From assembly GCA_964649825.1 (NCBI GenBank), contig CAZYQW010000054.1, positions 57,723-121,722 of the forward strand: a stretch of 64,000 nt of DNA, read 5' to 3'. Numbering within the stretch: position 1 is the stretch's first letter; each line of letters starts with the position of its first letter. The stretch comes from CAZYQW01 sp964649825. Its GTDB lineage: Bacteria > Planctomycetota > B15-G4 > JADJEK01. Below the pieces are notes generated by a model. It was given only the letters and a program-made list of their open reading frames with translations, had not been told where the DNA came from and searched no databases. The translations under genes and the position numbers were made by a program. Below, piece by piece: positions 52,595-61,357 of this stretch.

Positions 52595-53781
52595 TCAGAA
52601 GCCGAACGTGATCTCGAGCCCGTTGCTCGTCGCGTAGCCCGACGACGCGGCCGGGTCGACGACGACGAGCGGCTGGAAGAGCGAGCTCCCCGAAAGGGAC
52701 GCGACGAACGGGCCGAGGTTCACGGCGAAGCCGCCGACGCACGGAGCGCCGGGCGGGCCGGGAATCACGAACGACACCTGCGTGAGCGGAGGCTGGACGA
52801 AGAATGAGCCGCCCGGGATCACGTTCGGCAGGTCGGCCTCGGCGAACCCGACGAAGAGCAGCGCCGGCGCCGCGGCGCGCGCGCGGCGCACGCGGAACGA
52901 CGCCGTCGACGAGTTCGGCCGCACCGGACCCGACGCACCGATGAGGGGAGCGAGGCCGCCCGCGCCGGCGATCCCCTCGCCGTACTGGCGGACGCGGCCG
53001 AAGCTCGGCCCCTCGAACGCGCGCCCTCGAACCACGCGCGAGTCGAACACGTCGTCGTCGCCGTCCTCGTCGATGTCGCCGAACACGCCGATCCCGAGGA
53101 CGATCCAGTGGCGCGGCGGCTCGTATTGCAGCGCGGTCACGCGGCGTTGGACCTGGATCCAGGTCGCGCCGCCGACCGTGGCGTCGCGGCGCTCGCAGAC
53201 GACGTCGGTCCGGCCGTCGCCGTCGACGTCCGAGGCGTACACGCTCCCGGAGAACGCGTGCGGCGCGAGCCGTGGCGCCGACGCGACGAACGCGCCTGCC
53301 TGGTTCTCGACGACGTGCGCCGCGATGGTGCCCGTGCCGCCGGCTCCGACCACGTCGGCGTCGCCGTCGTCGTCGAGGTCGGCGAAGCGCGCGGTGCCGA
53401 ACGCGTCGGAGGCCGCCCCCGCGACGAAGTCCAGGGGAGAGAACGAGAGCGATCCCTGGTTCCGCTGCAGCGTGAGCACGGCGCCGCCCGGGTCGTCGCG
53501 ACGCGTCAGCAGGTCGACGTCGCCGTCCGCGTCGACGTCGGATGCCGCGAGCACGTCGTCGCCGGCGGCGAGCGGAAGCACCGTCCACGACGCGCCCTGA
53601 CCGTCGTTGCGCCAGATCCCCTGGAACGGCACGTCGAGGTCGCAGTCGAGGTCGACTCCGCTCACCGAGCCTTCGAGCGCCCCGTCTCCACCTCCGGGTA
53701 CGAGCGGACCGCCGTGAACCGGTTCTGGCCCGAAGCCGTCGCGACCGGGATCGCCAGAGCGAGCATGAACGACAGACGCAT
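52595..53781 (-). pseudogene. FG-GAP/VCBS repeat secreted protein with frameshift after signal peptide
   Basis: The ATG at the 5-prime end, with GGAGG upstream, begins MRLSFMLALAIPVATASG, a clear signal peptide, and continues QNRFTAVRSY. The main body is in another frame from about 53700 (LVPGGGDGALEGSVSGVDLD) and runs as FG-GAP repeats with D-V-D-A-D-G-D-V-D and D-L-D-D-D-G-D-A-D calcium-binding loops, then the shared C-terminal domain (TSNGLEITFGF). One indel near 53690-53715 joins them to about 395 residues. Either an assembly error or a recently broken gene. The protein would be exported and may act in surface attachment or binding. Confidence 0.7.
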
Positions 53782-53992
53782 CCGAGCTTTCCTCCGAGAG
53801 GGACCGCGTGCTCGTTGCACCTAACGGCAACGCGCCTTCGCGGGGGCCGCGTCCCGTTCGCCCTCGCCAAAGGAATCCGCATCGGTCCGCCGAGGCGCCC
53901 GTACGTTCGGGCGTCTCGGCGGGGCTGCGCGATCGAAGACGGCGATCGCCAGGAACTTATTGTTGCGCGGACCCTTGCGTCGCCATCCGTCC

Positions 53993-56449
53993 CTACGGCG
54001 CGCCGAACACCCGCACCAGGCCGTTCGTCATCGCGAGCTGGTAGTAGCCGCCCGCCGCCACGTCCGGGATCAACGCCTGGTGATAGAGCGGGAAGCCGCA
54101 CAGCAGCGGGTCGTTCGGGATCACTCCGCCGATCGTCAACGTGCCGTTCGCCGGAATCGGGACACCGACGCTGAGCACGAAGTTCGGCGAGGCGAGCAGC
54201 ACGCCCCCGTCGAACGGCAGCGAGACCTGCTGCACGCCGAGGACGAGCGTCGGGACCGCGCCGGGCCGCGCGTTCTGGATCGCGATCGATGTCGGTTGAC
54301 CGAGGATCGGAAGGTCGAGCGCCTTCAGCACGGGAACGCCGAGCTGACCCGCCTTGCCGGTGCCGTACGCCAGATTCGACGCCTGCGTGCCGCACGGGAT
54401 GTCGATGTCGACCACGCGCTCGACGAGGTTGCCGAAGTCGTCCTGCACGGTCACGTAGAGTGGGCCCGGGCTGGCCGCCGCGAACTGGATCTGCACCTTG
54501 CCGTTCGCGTCGGCGTAGGCGTTGACGAACGCCTCGTCCTGACCGTACAGGCCTGGCTTCCAGAGGGAGACCAGCATTCCCTGCGCGGACCCGTTCGGGC
54601 TCTTCAACTCCACGGTCAACGTGTTCGAGCACCCGACGCACGTCACGAGCTTCGACGGGAGCGTCACGATGACGGCGGCCGGCTGCTTCGTACGGATCTT
54701 CATCGACGGATCGCCGAGGAGGTTGTAGGCCCAGGCGTTGTTCGTCTGCGGGTACTTCTGGACCATCAACGCCTCGCCGAAGAAGATCGTGTGGGCGTGC
54801 GTCGTCTCGCCGAAGTGGTACAGCGCCTGGAACAACCGGCGATCCAGCTCGTGGTTCGCCGTCGTTCCGGTGGTCTTCGTCGCCGCGTATGACGCGACCG
54901 CGCCGATCCCTTCCTCCTCCAGCCAGGTCTCGCCGATGCAGTCGACCGAACCGCCGTTGTTCGTCGCGATGTTGTGGTTCGTGCAGGCGATCGACCACAC
55001 GACGGGGTGGACCGCGTTGCTCAACGCGAGGATCTCGTTCTTGTGGAAGTTCTGTCCCGACGTGTTCCACCCCGACCACGCGTTCGTCGAACCGTGCCCG
55101 CGATAGCAGACTAGACCGACACCCGCGTCGATGTCGGCGCGAACCTGCGCGTTCGTCGCCCCCTGCGCGCCGTAGCGCGTCAGGAACGTCGGGGGGTAGT
55201 TGTAGGTTGCGGTCCGCACGACTTCATGCGCGCCCTGATACTTGCCCGGCGCTCCCTGCTCGTGCGCGACCAGCAGCGCGCGCTCGTAGTGACCGCCGCC
55301 GACCGGCGTCGTCTGGTACGCGACGATCTTCGCGACCTGCTTCGCGAGGTCGCTCGCGTCGTCGAACGAGAGCCGCCCGACGAACACTTCTTCGCTGGCG
55401 TCGAGATCCAGCGGCGATCCGTACGCGTCGTCCGTCGGGACGCCGTTCGCCAGCACGGCGAGGGGGATGCGGTTCGTGTCGCCGACCAACAGGCAGTACT
55501 CCTCCATTCCGGGCTTTCCCTCGAGATACCACGTGCCGATCTTCGCGAGGATCTGCAGCCAGTTCTCGCCCCCGGCCAGGGGCGCGATCGAGACCTGGAA
55601 GCCCTGCTTCTTCTTCAGCAGGATGAACGGGAGCAGCTCGTCCTCGAACTCCGGCGCCGTCACGAGGAGGTAGCGCGAGTGGTACTGGACGTTGTCGATG
55701 ATCCACCACGGCAGCAGCACGCTCGCATTGAGGTGGAGCTGGCTCGCGATCTTCCCCAGGTTCTTCGTCAACGCCGGCGTCTTCGCCGGGACGCCCAGGT
55801 GCTCGAACTCGTACGTGACGTGCGTCCCCACGCCGAGCTCCTTGGTGGTCGGGTTCCAATCGACCGGGTAGCACTCGCAGTCGCCGCCGGCCACGGCGTC
55901 GAACAGGCTCGTGACCGGCACGCTGGCGAGCGCGTCCTGCGACGGAAACTCCTGCGCCTGCGAGTAGATCGCGTCGTTCTTCACGAACTTGTCGTCGTAG
56001 CCCTTCGTGTCGCCTTCGCCGGGGTCCGCGGTCGGATCGAACGCTTCATCCGAACCGAGCTCAGGTTGCGGGTAGACGAGGAGGCCCGGCAGCTTCACGC
56101 TGCTCGTCACGATGACTTTCTTGAGATCGACGCTCTTCGCGTCGGTCGCGACGCCGAGCCGCACGCGCGCCACCGGCAGCTCGGGGGCGCCCGCCTTCCC
56201 CACGAAGTCGAGCCCCGGAAACGCAAGCCGTTGGTACGTAGCGCCGTCCGGCCCGACCACGTCCTCGCGCCAGAACCCGAAGATCCGCACGTCGAAGACG
56301 GACCGCTGCTCGTCCGACGTGTCCGCGTTGAACGTGATCTGGGCGGAGGCGCCGTCCGGTACGCCGGACACGAGCGGGATCCACTTCGGTTGAGCGAACG
56401 ACGGCGCGCACAGGATGGACGCACCAAGGGACAAGAGCAGGGACTTCAT
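53993..56449 (-). CDS. Gingipain-like C25 cysteine peptidase, secreted
   Basis: An 818-residue exported protein. It has a signal peptide (LLLSLGASILCAPSFA), an N-terminal propeptide-like part with FDVRIFGFWREDVVGPDG, and then the C25 fold: EYCLLVGDTNRIPL, YRGHGSTNAW with catalytic His452, and VVWSIACTNHN with Cys489. After about residue 590 an Ig-like module and the shared C-terminal domain follow, ending TNGLVRVFGAP. C25 peptidases are best known from Bacteroidetes type IX secretion; here the C-terminal domain differs from the T9SS one. GGAG lies just upstream. Protease specificity unknown. Confidence 0.88.
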   Translation of the reverse strand: MKSLLLSLGASILCAPSFAQPKWIPLVSGVPDGASAQITFNADTSDEQRSVFDVRIFGFWREDVVGPDGATYQRLAFPGLDFVGKAGAPELPVARVRLGVATDAKSVDLKKVIVTSSVKLPGLLVYPQPELGSDEAFDPTADPGEGDTKGYDDKFVKNDAIYSQAQEFPSQDALASVPVTSLFDAVAGGDCECYPVDWNPTTKELGVGTHVTYEFEHLGVPAKTPALTKNLGKIASQLHLNASVLLPWWIIDNVQYHSRYLLVTAPEFEDELLPFILLKKKQGFQVSIAPLAGGENWLQILAKIGTWYLEGKPGMEEYCLLVGDTNRIPLAVLANGVPTDDAYGSPLDLDASEEVFVGRLSFDDASDLAKQVAKIVAYQTTPVGGGHYERALLVAHEQGAPGKYQGAHEVVRTATYNYPPTFLTRYGAQGATNAQVRADIDAGVGLVCYRGHGSTNAWSGWNTSGQNFHKNEILALSNAVHPVVWSIACTNHNIATNNGGSVDCIGETWLEEEGIGAVASYAATKTTGTTANHELDRRLFQALYHFGETTHAHTIFFGEALMVQKYPQTNNAWAYNLLGDPSMKIRTKQPAAVIVTLPSKLVTCVGCSNTLTVELKSPNGSAQGMLVSLWKPGLYGQDEAFVNAYADANGKVQIQFAAASPGPLYVTVQDDFGNLVERVVDIDIPCGTQASNLAYGTGKAGQLGVPVLKALDLPILGQPTSIAIQNARPGAVPTLVLGVQQVSLPFDGGVLLASPNFVLSVGVPIPANGTLTIGGVIPNDPLLCGFPLYHQALIPDVAAGGYYQLAMTNGLVRVFGAP

Positions 56450-56640
56450 CACGGTTCTCCGGTCGGTAAGGAACAGGCCAACCGAAGGCGGATCCGGGTG
56501 CGAACCGCGGCGTCACCAGAAAAACACCGCCGCGCGGGCCGCGCCGGGGCGTCACGTCGCGCCGCGCCGTGCGCTACGGCCACCAGAGGATCGTCACGCG
56601 GCCCTCGGCGTCGGCGCCGCGCGTCGATACGGAGCTCCGA

Positions 56641-57045
56641 TCACCGTGAGCGGGCGTACGCTCGTGCGAAGCCGTCGTAGACGTTCTCCGAGAGAGACAT
56701 CGTCTGACCGTCTTCGGAGACGGTGATGACCTCGGGTGCCGTATTCTCGCGATCAAGGACCCACTGGTTCTCGTTCGAGAAGATCGTCGGACCGCGACCC
56801 ACCGCGAACTCGGTCGTACCGACGAGGGTGCCGTCGTCCTCGTAGTGGTCCATCGTGTTGTCCGATTGGATCACGATCGAACCCGTAGGCTCATCGCCCC
56901 GGCCCGCCCCGGTGATTCCTCCGCTCGAACCGAGGTAGTACCACCGCCCGAGGTAGACTTCCGGCAGCGACGTCGGCGACGCGTCGGCGCAGGCCGAGAG
57001 CGCCACGAGCGCAATGCCGCCCGCCACCGCCAAGACCCCGCCCAT
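56641..57045 (-). CDS. Small lipoprotein of unknown function
   Basis: A 134-residue probable lipoprotein. The segment VLAVAGGIALVALSAC ends in a lipobox (LSAC) and the mature part starts ADASPTSLPEVYLGRWYYLG. It then has EDDGTLVGTTEFAVGRGPTI and SEDGQTMSLSENVY, a small beta-rich domain similar in style to lipocalin or META-like proteins but not identified. GGTGG lies upstream of the ATG. Longer in-frame starts would place a basic, low-complexity leader ahead of the lipoprotein signal and are unlikely. Confidence 0.65.
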   Translation of the reverse strand: MGGVLAVAGGIALVALSACADASPTSLPEVYLGRWYYLGSSGGITGAGRGDEPTGSIVIQSDNTMDHYEDDGTLVGTTEFAVGRGPTIFSNENQWVLDRENTAPEVITVSEDGQTMSLSENVYDGFARAYARSR

Positions 57046-57371
57046 GGTGGAGAACCACCGCCGGGCCCGCCCGGGAATCACTTCCCGTTTCGAGCGGCCC
57101 TCTCCGCCCCTGGCTGCGTTGCTCCTCCTTGACTCATCTCGATGACGTGGTCGTCGCGGCCCGATTCGAGGGCGGAAACTGGAATCCATGACCGACTCTC
57201 CACACGCAACCGCGACATCCTGCCAATCCTCTTCTCCCGACGCGACCGGCGACTCCGGGAAGCAAAGGAGATCCAAGTCCCGTTCGCCCGCCGCTCGAGC
57301 GTCGTTTCCCGACGACCGGGGCGGCGTCGGGTCGTCCCCTTTCGACCCGAATCGATGTGGAGGAAACGGTG
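57046..57371. other. Divergent intergenic region before NosD-like pair
   Basis: No coding frame is supported. The promoters of the lipoprotein (leftward) and of the beta-helix genes (rightward) should lie here, but no convincing -10/-35 pair was identified. Its right end contains the GGAGG of the first beta-helix gene. Confidence 0.4.
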
Positions 57372-58631
57372 ATGAGATCTCTGAGGATGCGGATTCGTGC
57401 GGCGAGCGCGCTGATCGCCCTGGCCGGCGTCGCGCCGGCGTCGGCGAAGAAGCTGGATGTCCCGGATGGCTTCCCGACCGTCCAGGCCGCCGTCGACGCG
57501 GCGTCTCCGGGCGACGTGATCGAGGTCGGCAAGGGCGTCTACGCCGAGACCGTCGTCGTGAACACGCCCAACCTGACGCTTCGAGGGTTCGGAGCGATCA
57601 TCGACGCCGGCTACCTGGGCGACTGCGTCCGCGTGACCGCGAGCGGCGCGTCGGTCGAGGGCTTCGAGCTTCGGAACGGCGTCACCGGGCTGTTCGTCGC
57701 CGGCGACGACGCGGTGATCGTGGACAACGAGATCCGAGGCGCCGGCTCGCGGGGAATCGACGTCGAGGGAGACGACGCGCTCATCGAGAGGAACGAGTTT
57801 CGCGGTTGCGACGGCGGCTGCATCTTCTACGAGTCCGATTCGGACACGAGCGTCACCCGGATCGAGAGGAACGAGACGGACGGGAACGACGGATCGTTCA
57901 TCGACGCGAGGGGCGGACGCCTGGTGATCGCGCGGAACAAGGCCCGCAACGTCGAGGAGGGGATCGAACTCGAACCGAGCCACCCGACGCTCGTGTCGAA
58001 GGTGTTCCAGAACGAGCTCGAGCACGTGGATGGCGATGGGATCGATGTGACGAGCGATGGCGCCGGCGTCGTGATCGAGAAGAACGAGCTGAAGCTCATG
58101 GCGAGTTCGGGGATCGTCGTCTTCGGGGACCACGTCTCCGTTCGGAAGAACTCGACCGAGCGGTGCGTCGATCGAGGGATCGAGGCCTTCGGAGCGTCGC
58201 TCGAGGTCGTCGAGAACAAGATCCGGCGCGTGGGCCAGGAGGGGATCGAGTGCGTCTCGGCTTCCGGACCAACCGTGATCCTGGACAACGAGGTGACCGG
58301 CGCTGGCCAGGACGGGATCCTCGCGTCGGGCGCCGGTCTGACGATCGCCGGGAACGAGGTGCGCAAGTGCTTCGGCGACGGCATCGACCTGCAGGTCGGT
58401 GAGAACGCGGTGATCGAGGACAACCTCTGCGAACGGAACGCCCACGAAGGGATCGACAACTCGGGACTCGCGACCCGCATCGAGAGCAACATCTGTCGCA
58501 AGAACGGGCTCGACATCGCGGGCACGGGCAACTCCGGCGCGGGCACGGTCGCCGCGTTCGCCGGCAACGAGTTCGGGACGGGCGGCGCGAACGTGCCGCA
58601 GCGACACGACTACGGCGACGAAGTCCCCTGA
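57372..58631 (+). CDS. NosD-like right-handed beta-helix protein (first paralogue)
   Basis: A 419-residue exported protein with a signal peptide (ASALIALAGVAPASA), the block FPTVQAAVDAASPGDVIEVG near residue 40 and about fifteen 20-25-residue parallel beta-helix coils of the type VIVDNEIRGAGSRGIDVEGD. These are the PbH1/NosD repeats of polysaccharide-binding or -cleaving proteins. The coils carry many acidic residues at fixed positions. It ends AGNEFGTGGANVPQRHDYGD. GGAGG lies eight bases before the ATG. It is followed by a paralogue with the same plan. No catalytic residues of a lyase are evident. Confidence 0.85.
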   Translation: MRSLRMRIRAASALIALAGVAPASAKKLDVPDGFPTVQAAVDAASPGDVIEVGKGVYAETVVVNTPNLTLRGFGAIIDAGYLGDCVRVTASGASVEGFELRNGVTGLFVAGDDAVIVDNEIRGAGSRGIDVEGDDALIERNEFRGCDGGCIFYESDSDTSVTRIERNETDGNDGSFIDARGGRLVIARNKARNVEEGIELEPSHPTLVSKVFQNELEHVDGDGIDVTSDGAGVVIEKNELKLMASSGIVVFGDHVSVRKNSTERCVDRGIEAFGASLEVVENKIRRVGQEGIECVSASGPTVILDNEVTGAGQDGILASGAGLTIAGNEVRKCFGDGIDLQVGENAVIEDNLCERNAHEGIDNSGLATRIESNICRKNGLDIAGTGNSGAGTVAAFAGNEFGTGGANVPQRHDYGDEVP

Positions 58632-58684
58632 CGTTTTTTCGACAGCTCAACGAACCCATTTTCCGAACCGACCCAGGAGTCAGA

Positions 58685-59959
58685 ATGATGTCCTCGCTCG
58701 ACCAGCGCAAACGCCTCCTCGCGACCTCGCTGTCCCTCCTCTGCTCCGCGATCGCCGGCGCGAAGGAGCTCGACGTGCCGTCGAAGTTCCCGTCGATCCA
58801 AGCCGCGTTGAACGCGGCCTCGCCCGGCGACGTCGTACGCGTCGACGACGGCCTCTACGTCGAGCGCGTCGTCGTCACCGTCCCCGGCGTCACGCTCGAG
58901 GGCGACGACGCCGTGATCGACGCGGAGTACCTGGGCCACTGCATCGCGGTGCTCGCCGACGACGTCGGGATCCACGGGTTCCGGCTGATCAACGGGACCA
59001 ACGGGCTGTTCGTCGACGCCGCGCGCGCGTTGGTGGAGAAGAACGAGATCCGGAGCGCGAACGGCGACGGGATCCGGCTGCTCGGCGACGACCACGTGGT
59101 GCGAGACAACCACGTCGTCGCCGTCAGGGGCCACGGGATCCGCTGCTTCACGACCAACGACACCTCGGTGACGAAGATCTCGATGAACGTGGTCGAGCTC
59201 GCGCAGGGCGCGGGGATCCGCGCGGAAGGAGGCCGTCTCGTGATCCAGCAGAACGAGATCGACGCGACCCGGGACGGGATCGAGGCCAACCCGACGCACA
59301 CGCTCCTCGCCTCCAAGATCGCGGGAAACGACGTCGAGCACACGAGCAACGCGGCGATCGACGTCGAGTCCGGAGGCGCGGGTGTCGTCATCAGGGAGAA
59401 CGACGTCCGCTACGCAGGCGACGACGGCATCTTCGTCTTGGGGGACCGGGCCCTGGTGCGAAACAACGACGTCCGCGACTGCGAGGACGACGGCGTCTTC
59501 GTCGACGGGAACGACGTGGCGATCCTCTTCAACGACGTCGAGCGTTGCGCCGAGGAGGGGATCGAGTACCAGGGCTCGCCGGGCGCGGGCGAGATCATCG
59601 GGAACGACGTCGAGCGTTGCCTGCTCGACGGGATCCACGTGAACGCGAGCTCGTCGCTCGTCCAGGACAACGAGGTCCAGAAGTGCGGCGGCGACGGCAT
59701 CGACGTCGTCGCCGGCCTGGACAACCGGATCCTGGGGAACGAGATCGAGAGGAACGACCACGAGGGGATCGACAACTCGGGCGGGTCGACGCGAATCGAG
59801 GAGAACGAGGTGGAGAAGAACGGGCAACCGAACGGGGTCGACGTCGCGGGCACCGGCAATGGCGGGGCCGGAACCGTCGCTTCGTTCGTCGGCAACGAGT
59901 TCGGCTCGGGCGGCGCAGCGACGCCGCAGCGCCTCGACCATCCGCTCGAGGACGATTGA
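58685..59959 (+). CDS. NosD-like right-handed beta-helix protein (second paralogue)
   Basis: A 424-residue copy of the preceding gene, 53 bases downstream. It has a signal peptide (LLATSLSLLCSAIAG), FPSIQAALNAASPGDVVRVD and the same coil array (VVRDNHVVAVRGHGIRCFTT, RALVRNNDVRDCEDDGVFVD), ending GNEFGSGGAATPQRLDHP. The two proteins share N- and C-terminal blocks almost word for word, so they arose by tandem duplication and have since diverged in the coils. GGAG lies five bases before the ATG. A hairpin follows the stop. Confidence 0.85.
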   Translation: MMSSLDQRKRLLATSLSLLCSAIAGAKELDVPSKFPSIQAALNAASPGDVVRVDDGLYVERVVVTVPGVTLEGDDAVIDAEYLGHCIAVLADDVGIHGFRLINGTNGLFVDAARALVEKNEIRSANGDGIRLLGDDHVVRDNHVVAVRGHGIRCFTTNDTSVTKISMNVVELAQGAGIRAEGGRLVIQQNEIDATRDGIEANPTHTLLASKIAGNDVEHTSNAAIDVESGGAGVVIRENDVRYAGDDGIFVLGDRALVRNNDVRDCEDDGVFVDGNDVAILFNDVERCAEEGIEYQGSPGAGEIIGNDVERCLLDGIHVNASSSLVQDNEVQKCGGDGIDVVAGLDNRILGNEIERNDHEGIDNSGGSTRIEENEVEKNGQPNGVDVAGTGNGGAGTVASFVGNEFGSGGAATPQRLDHPLEDD

Positions 59960-59963
59960 GACA

Positions 59964-60001
59964 CCCGCGGCCGGCGACTCGAGGGAGCCGCCGGCCGCGG
60001 G
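59964..60001 (+). terminator. GC-rich terminator hairpin after NosD-like pair
   Basis: Thirteen-base perfect arms (CCCGCGGCCGGCG and its complement) around a 12-base loop are followed by CTTTCG. It lies five bases after the second beta-helix stop and before the convergent secreted-protein gene. Confidence 0.65.
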
Positions 60002-60022
60002 CTTTCGCCGACTGCGCGGCTC

Positions 60023-61054
60023 TCAGAGGATGACGAGCTCCAGCCCGTTCGTCGCGGTGAACCCGTCCGGCGCGCCGGCGTCGCCGACGAACGCCTGCAT
60101 CGTGGCGGTCACCCCCGACGTGTTGACCGGGAGCGTGCCGGTCAGCGTGACCACGCCGTTGCCGGGTCCGACGCCGCCGAGCGGAACCGTGATCGTCGGT
60201 GCGAGAACGGAGCCGAGCAGGAGCTCGCAGCCTCCGTAGCCGAACGGCACCTGGGCCTTCGTCAGCCCGAAGAGGAAGAGGCACGGCGCGCCTCCGACGC
60301 CGTCGGCGACGTTGATCGTGATCGACTGCCCCGCCGTCGGGTTGCTCGGCGTCGACAGCACCGGCACGAAGCCGCCGCTGCCCGGGCAGCCCGCGCCGTA
60401 GCTCGCGACGTCGATGTCGACCTGCCAGTTATCGAACAGGACCGCGCCGCGGTGACCGATGCCGAAGTTCGTTCCGTCGATGGGGAACGCGAAGCTCGTG
60501 ATGCCGGAGGCGGAGTAGCTCTCCGTCAGGCCGCTCGCGTCGTTTTGGATGTCGCAGACGACCGTGTCGCCGCCGTTGGCGAAGTGCACGGTCATCCGTC
60601 CGGACGCGGTCGGCGCCGCGAGATCGAAGAAGATCGGGGCGCCGGCGCCCCACGAGCCGGCGTTGAACGCCTGCTCGAAGAAGAGGCGGTCGAGGAGGCT
60701 GTCGCCGTCGTTGTCCTGGATCTTCACCGAGATGCCGCCCCACGTGTTCGGGTTCACCCCTGACAGCAGGACGATCGCCTGGCCGGTGCTGGTCACCTGG
60801 AAGTCGACGCTCTGAACGGAGTCTTGGAAGGCGCCGACGAACGACGCGTGATGCATCCATCCCAGGTTGAAGGCGCCGGACGATCCCTTGCCCATGCCGT
60901 TCTCGATCGCGGTGTTGCCGTCGATCTCGAGCCAATCCGGGCCCATGTTCGTTCCGTTCGGTCGTTCGAAGTCGTCGGAGGCGCCGATCGCGAAGGCGGC
61001 GGGGTGGGCCAAGGCCAGGGCGACCAGGGTGGCGAGGGAGCTCGGTAGGCGCAT
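60023..61054 (-). CDS. Secreted protein with LamG-like and shared C-terminal domains
   Basis: A 343-residue exported protein with a signal peptide (LVALALAHPAAFA). Residues about 25-210 look like a concanavalin/laminin-G-type beta sandwich (SDDFERPNGTNMGPDW and FGIGHRGAVLFDNWQVDI). Then comes SYGAGCPGSGGFVPVLS, a standard start for the shared planctomycete C-terminal domain, which ends TNGLELVIL. GGAG lies five bases before the ATG. It is probably extracellular or surface-bound; the ligand is unknown. It is convergent with the NosD-like pair. Confidence 0.82.
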   Translation of the reverse strand: MRLPSSLATLVALALAHPAAFAIGASDDFERPNGTNMGPDWLEIDGNTAIENGMGKGSSGAFNLGWMHHASFVGAFQDSVQSVDFQVTSTGQAIVLLSGVNPNTWGGISVKIQDNDGDSLLDRLFFEQAFNAGSWGAGAPIFFDLAAPTASGRMTVHFANGGDTVVCDIQNDASGLTESYSASGITSFAFPIDGTNFGIGHRGAVLFDNWQVDIDVASYGAGCPGSGGFVPVLSTPSNPTAGQSITINVADGVGGAPCLFLFGLTKAQVPFGYGGCELLLGSVLAPTITVPLGGVGPGNGVVTLTGTLPVNTSGVTATMQAFVGDAGAPDGFTATNGLELVIL

Positions 61055-61357
61055 GGAATCTCCAGTCCGTGTCAGGATCTCGACCGTGTTCGTTCGGTCG
61101 GGCGGCACGCTCCGTTCGATACGGCGGCGACGCCCGCGTCGTGCTCCCTTATCCGCAGCGGGAACGGTTTCCTCGGGACCCTTTCTCGGATTTCCGGAGG
61201 TCCATGGCCGGGGATCGCTGCGCGCTCGCGAGGGACGGGCCCTCGCCGCACTCCGCCGCGCCGCGGCGCTCGGCTTCGCCATCCGGCTCGACTCACCGAG
61301 CCCTCCGTGGCGATGGTTCGACTCCGAAGGTTCGACAACTCCATCGATCGGCGGCTG
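61055..61357. other. Gene-free stretch
   Basis: No coding frame, hairpin or promoter is supported in this gap between two leftward genes. Confidence 0.45.

Noticed and set aside
57000..60000. CRISPR or direct-repeat array suggested by repeated GGGATCGA and GAACGA words
   Set aside because: The repeats are the coding pattern of beta-helix coils, in frame and irregularly spaced.
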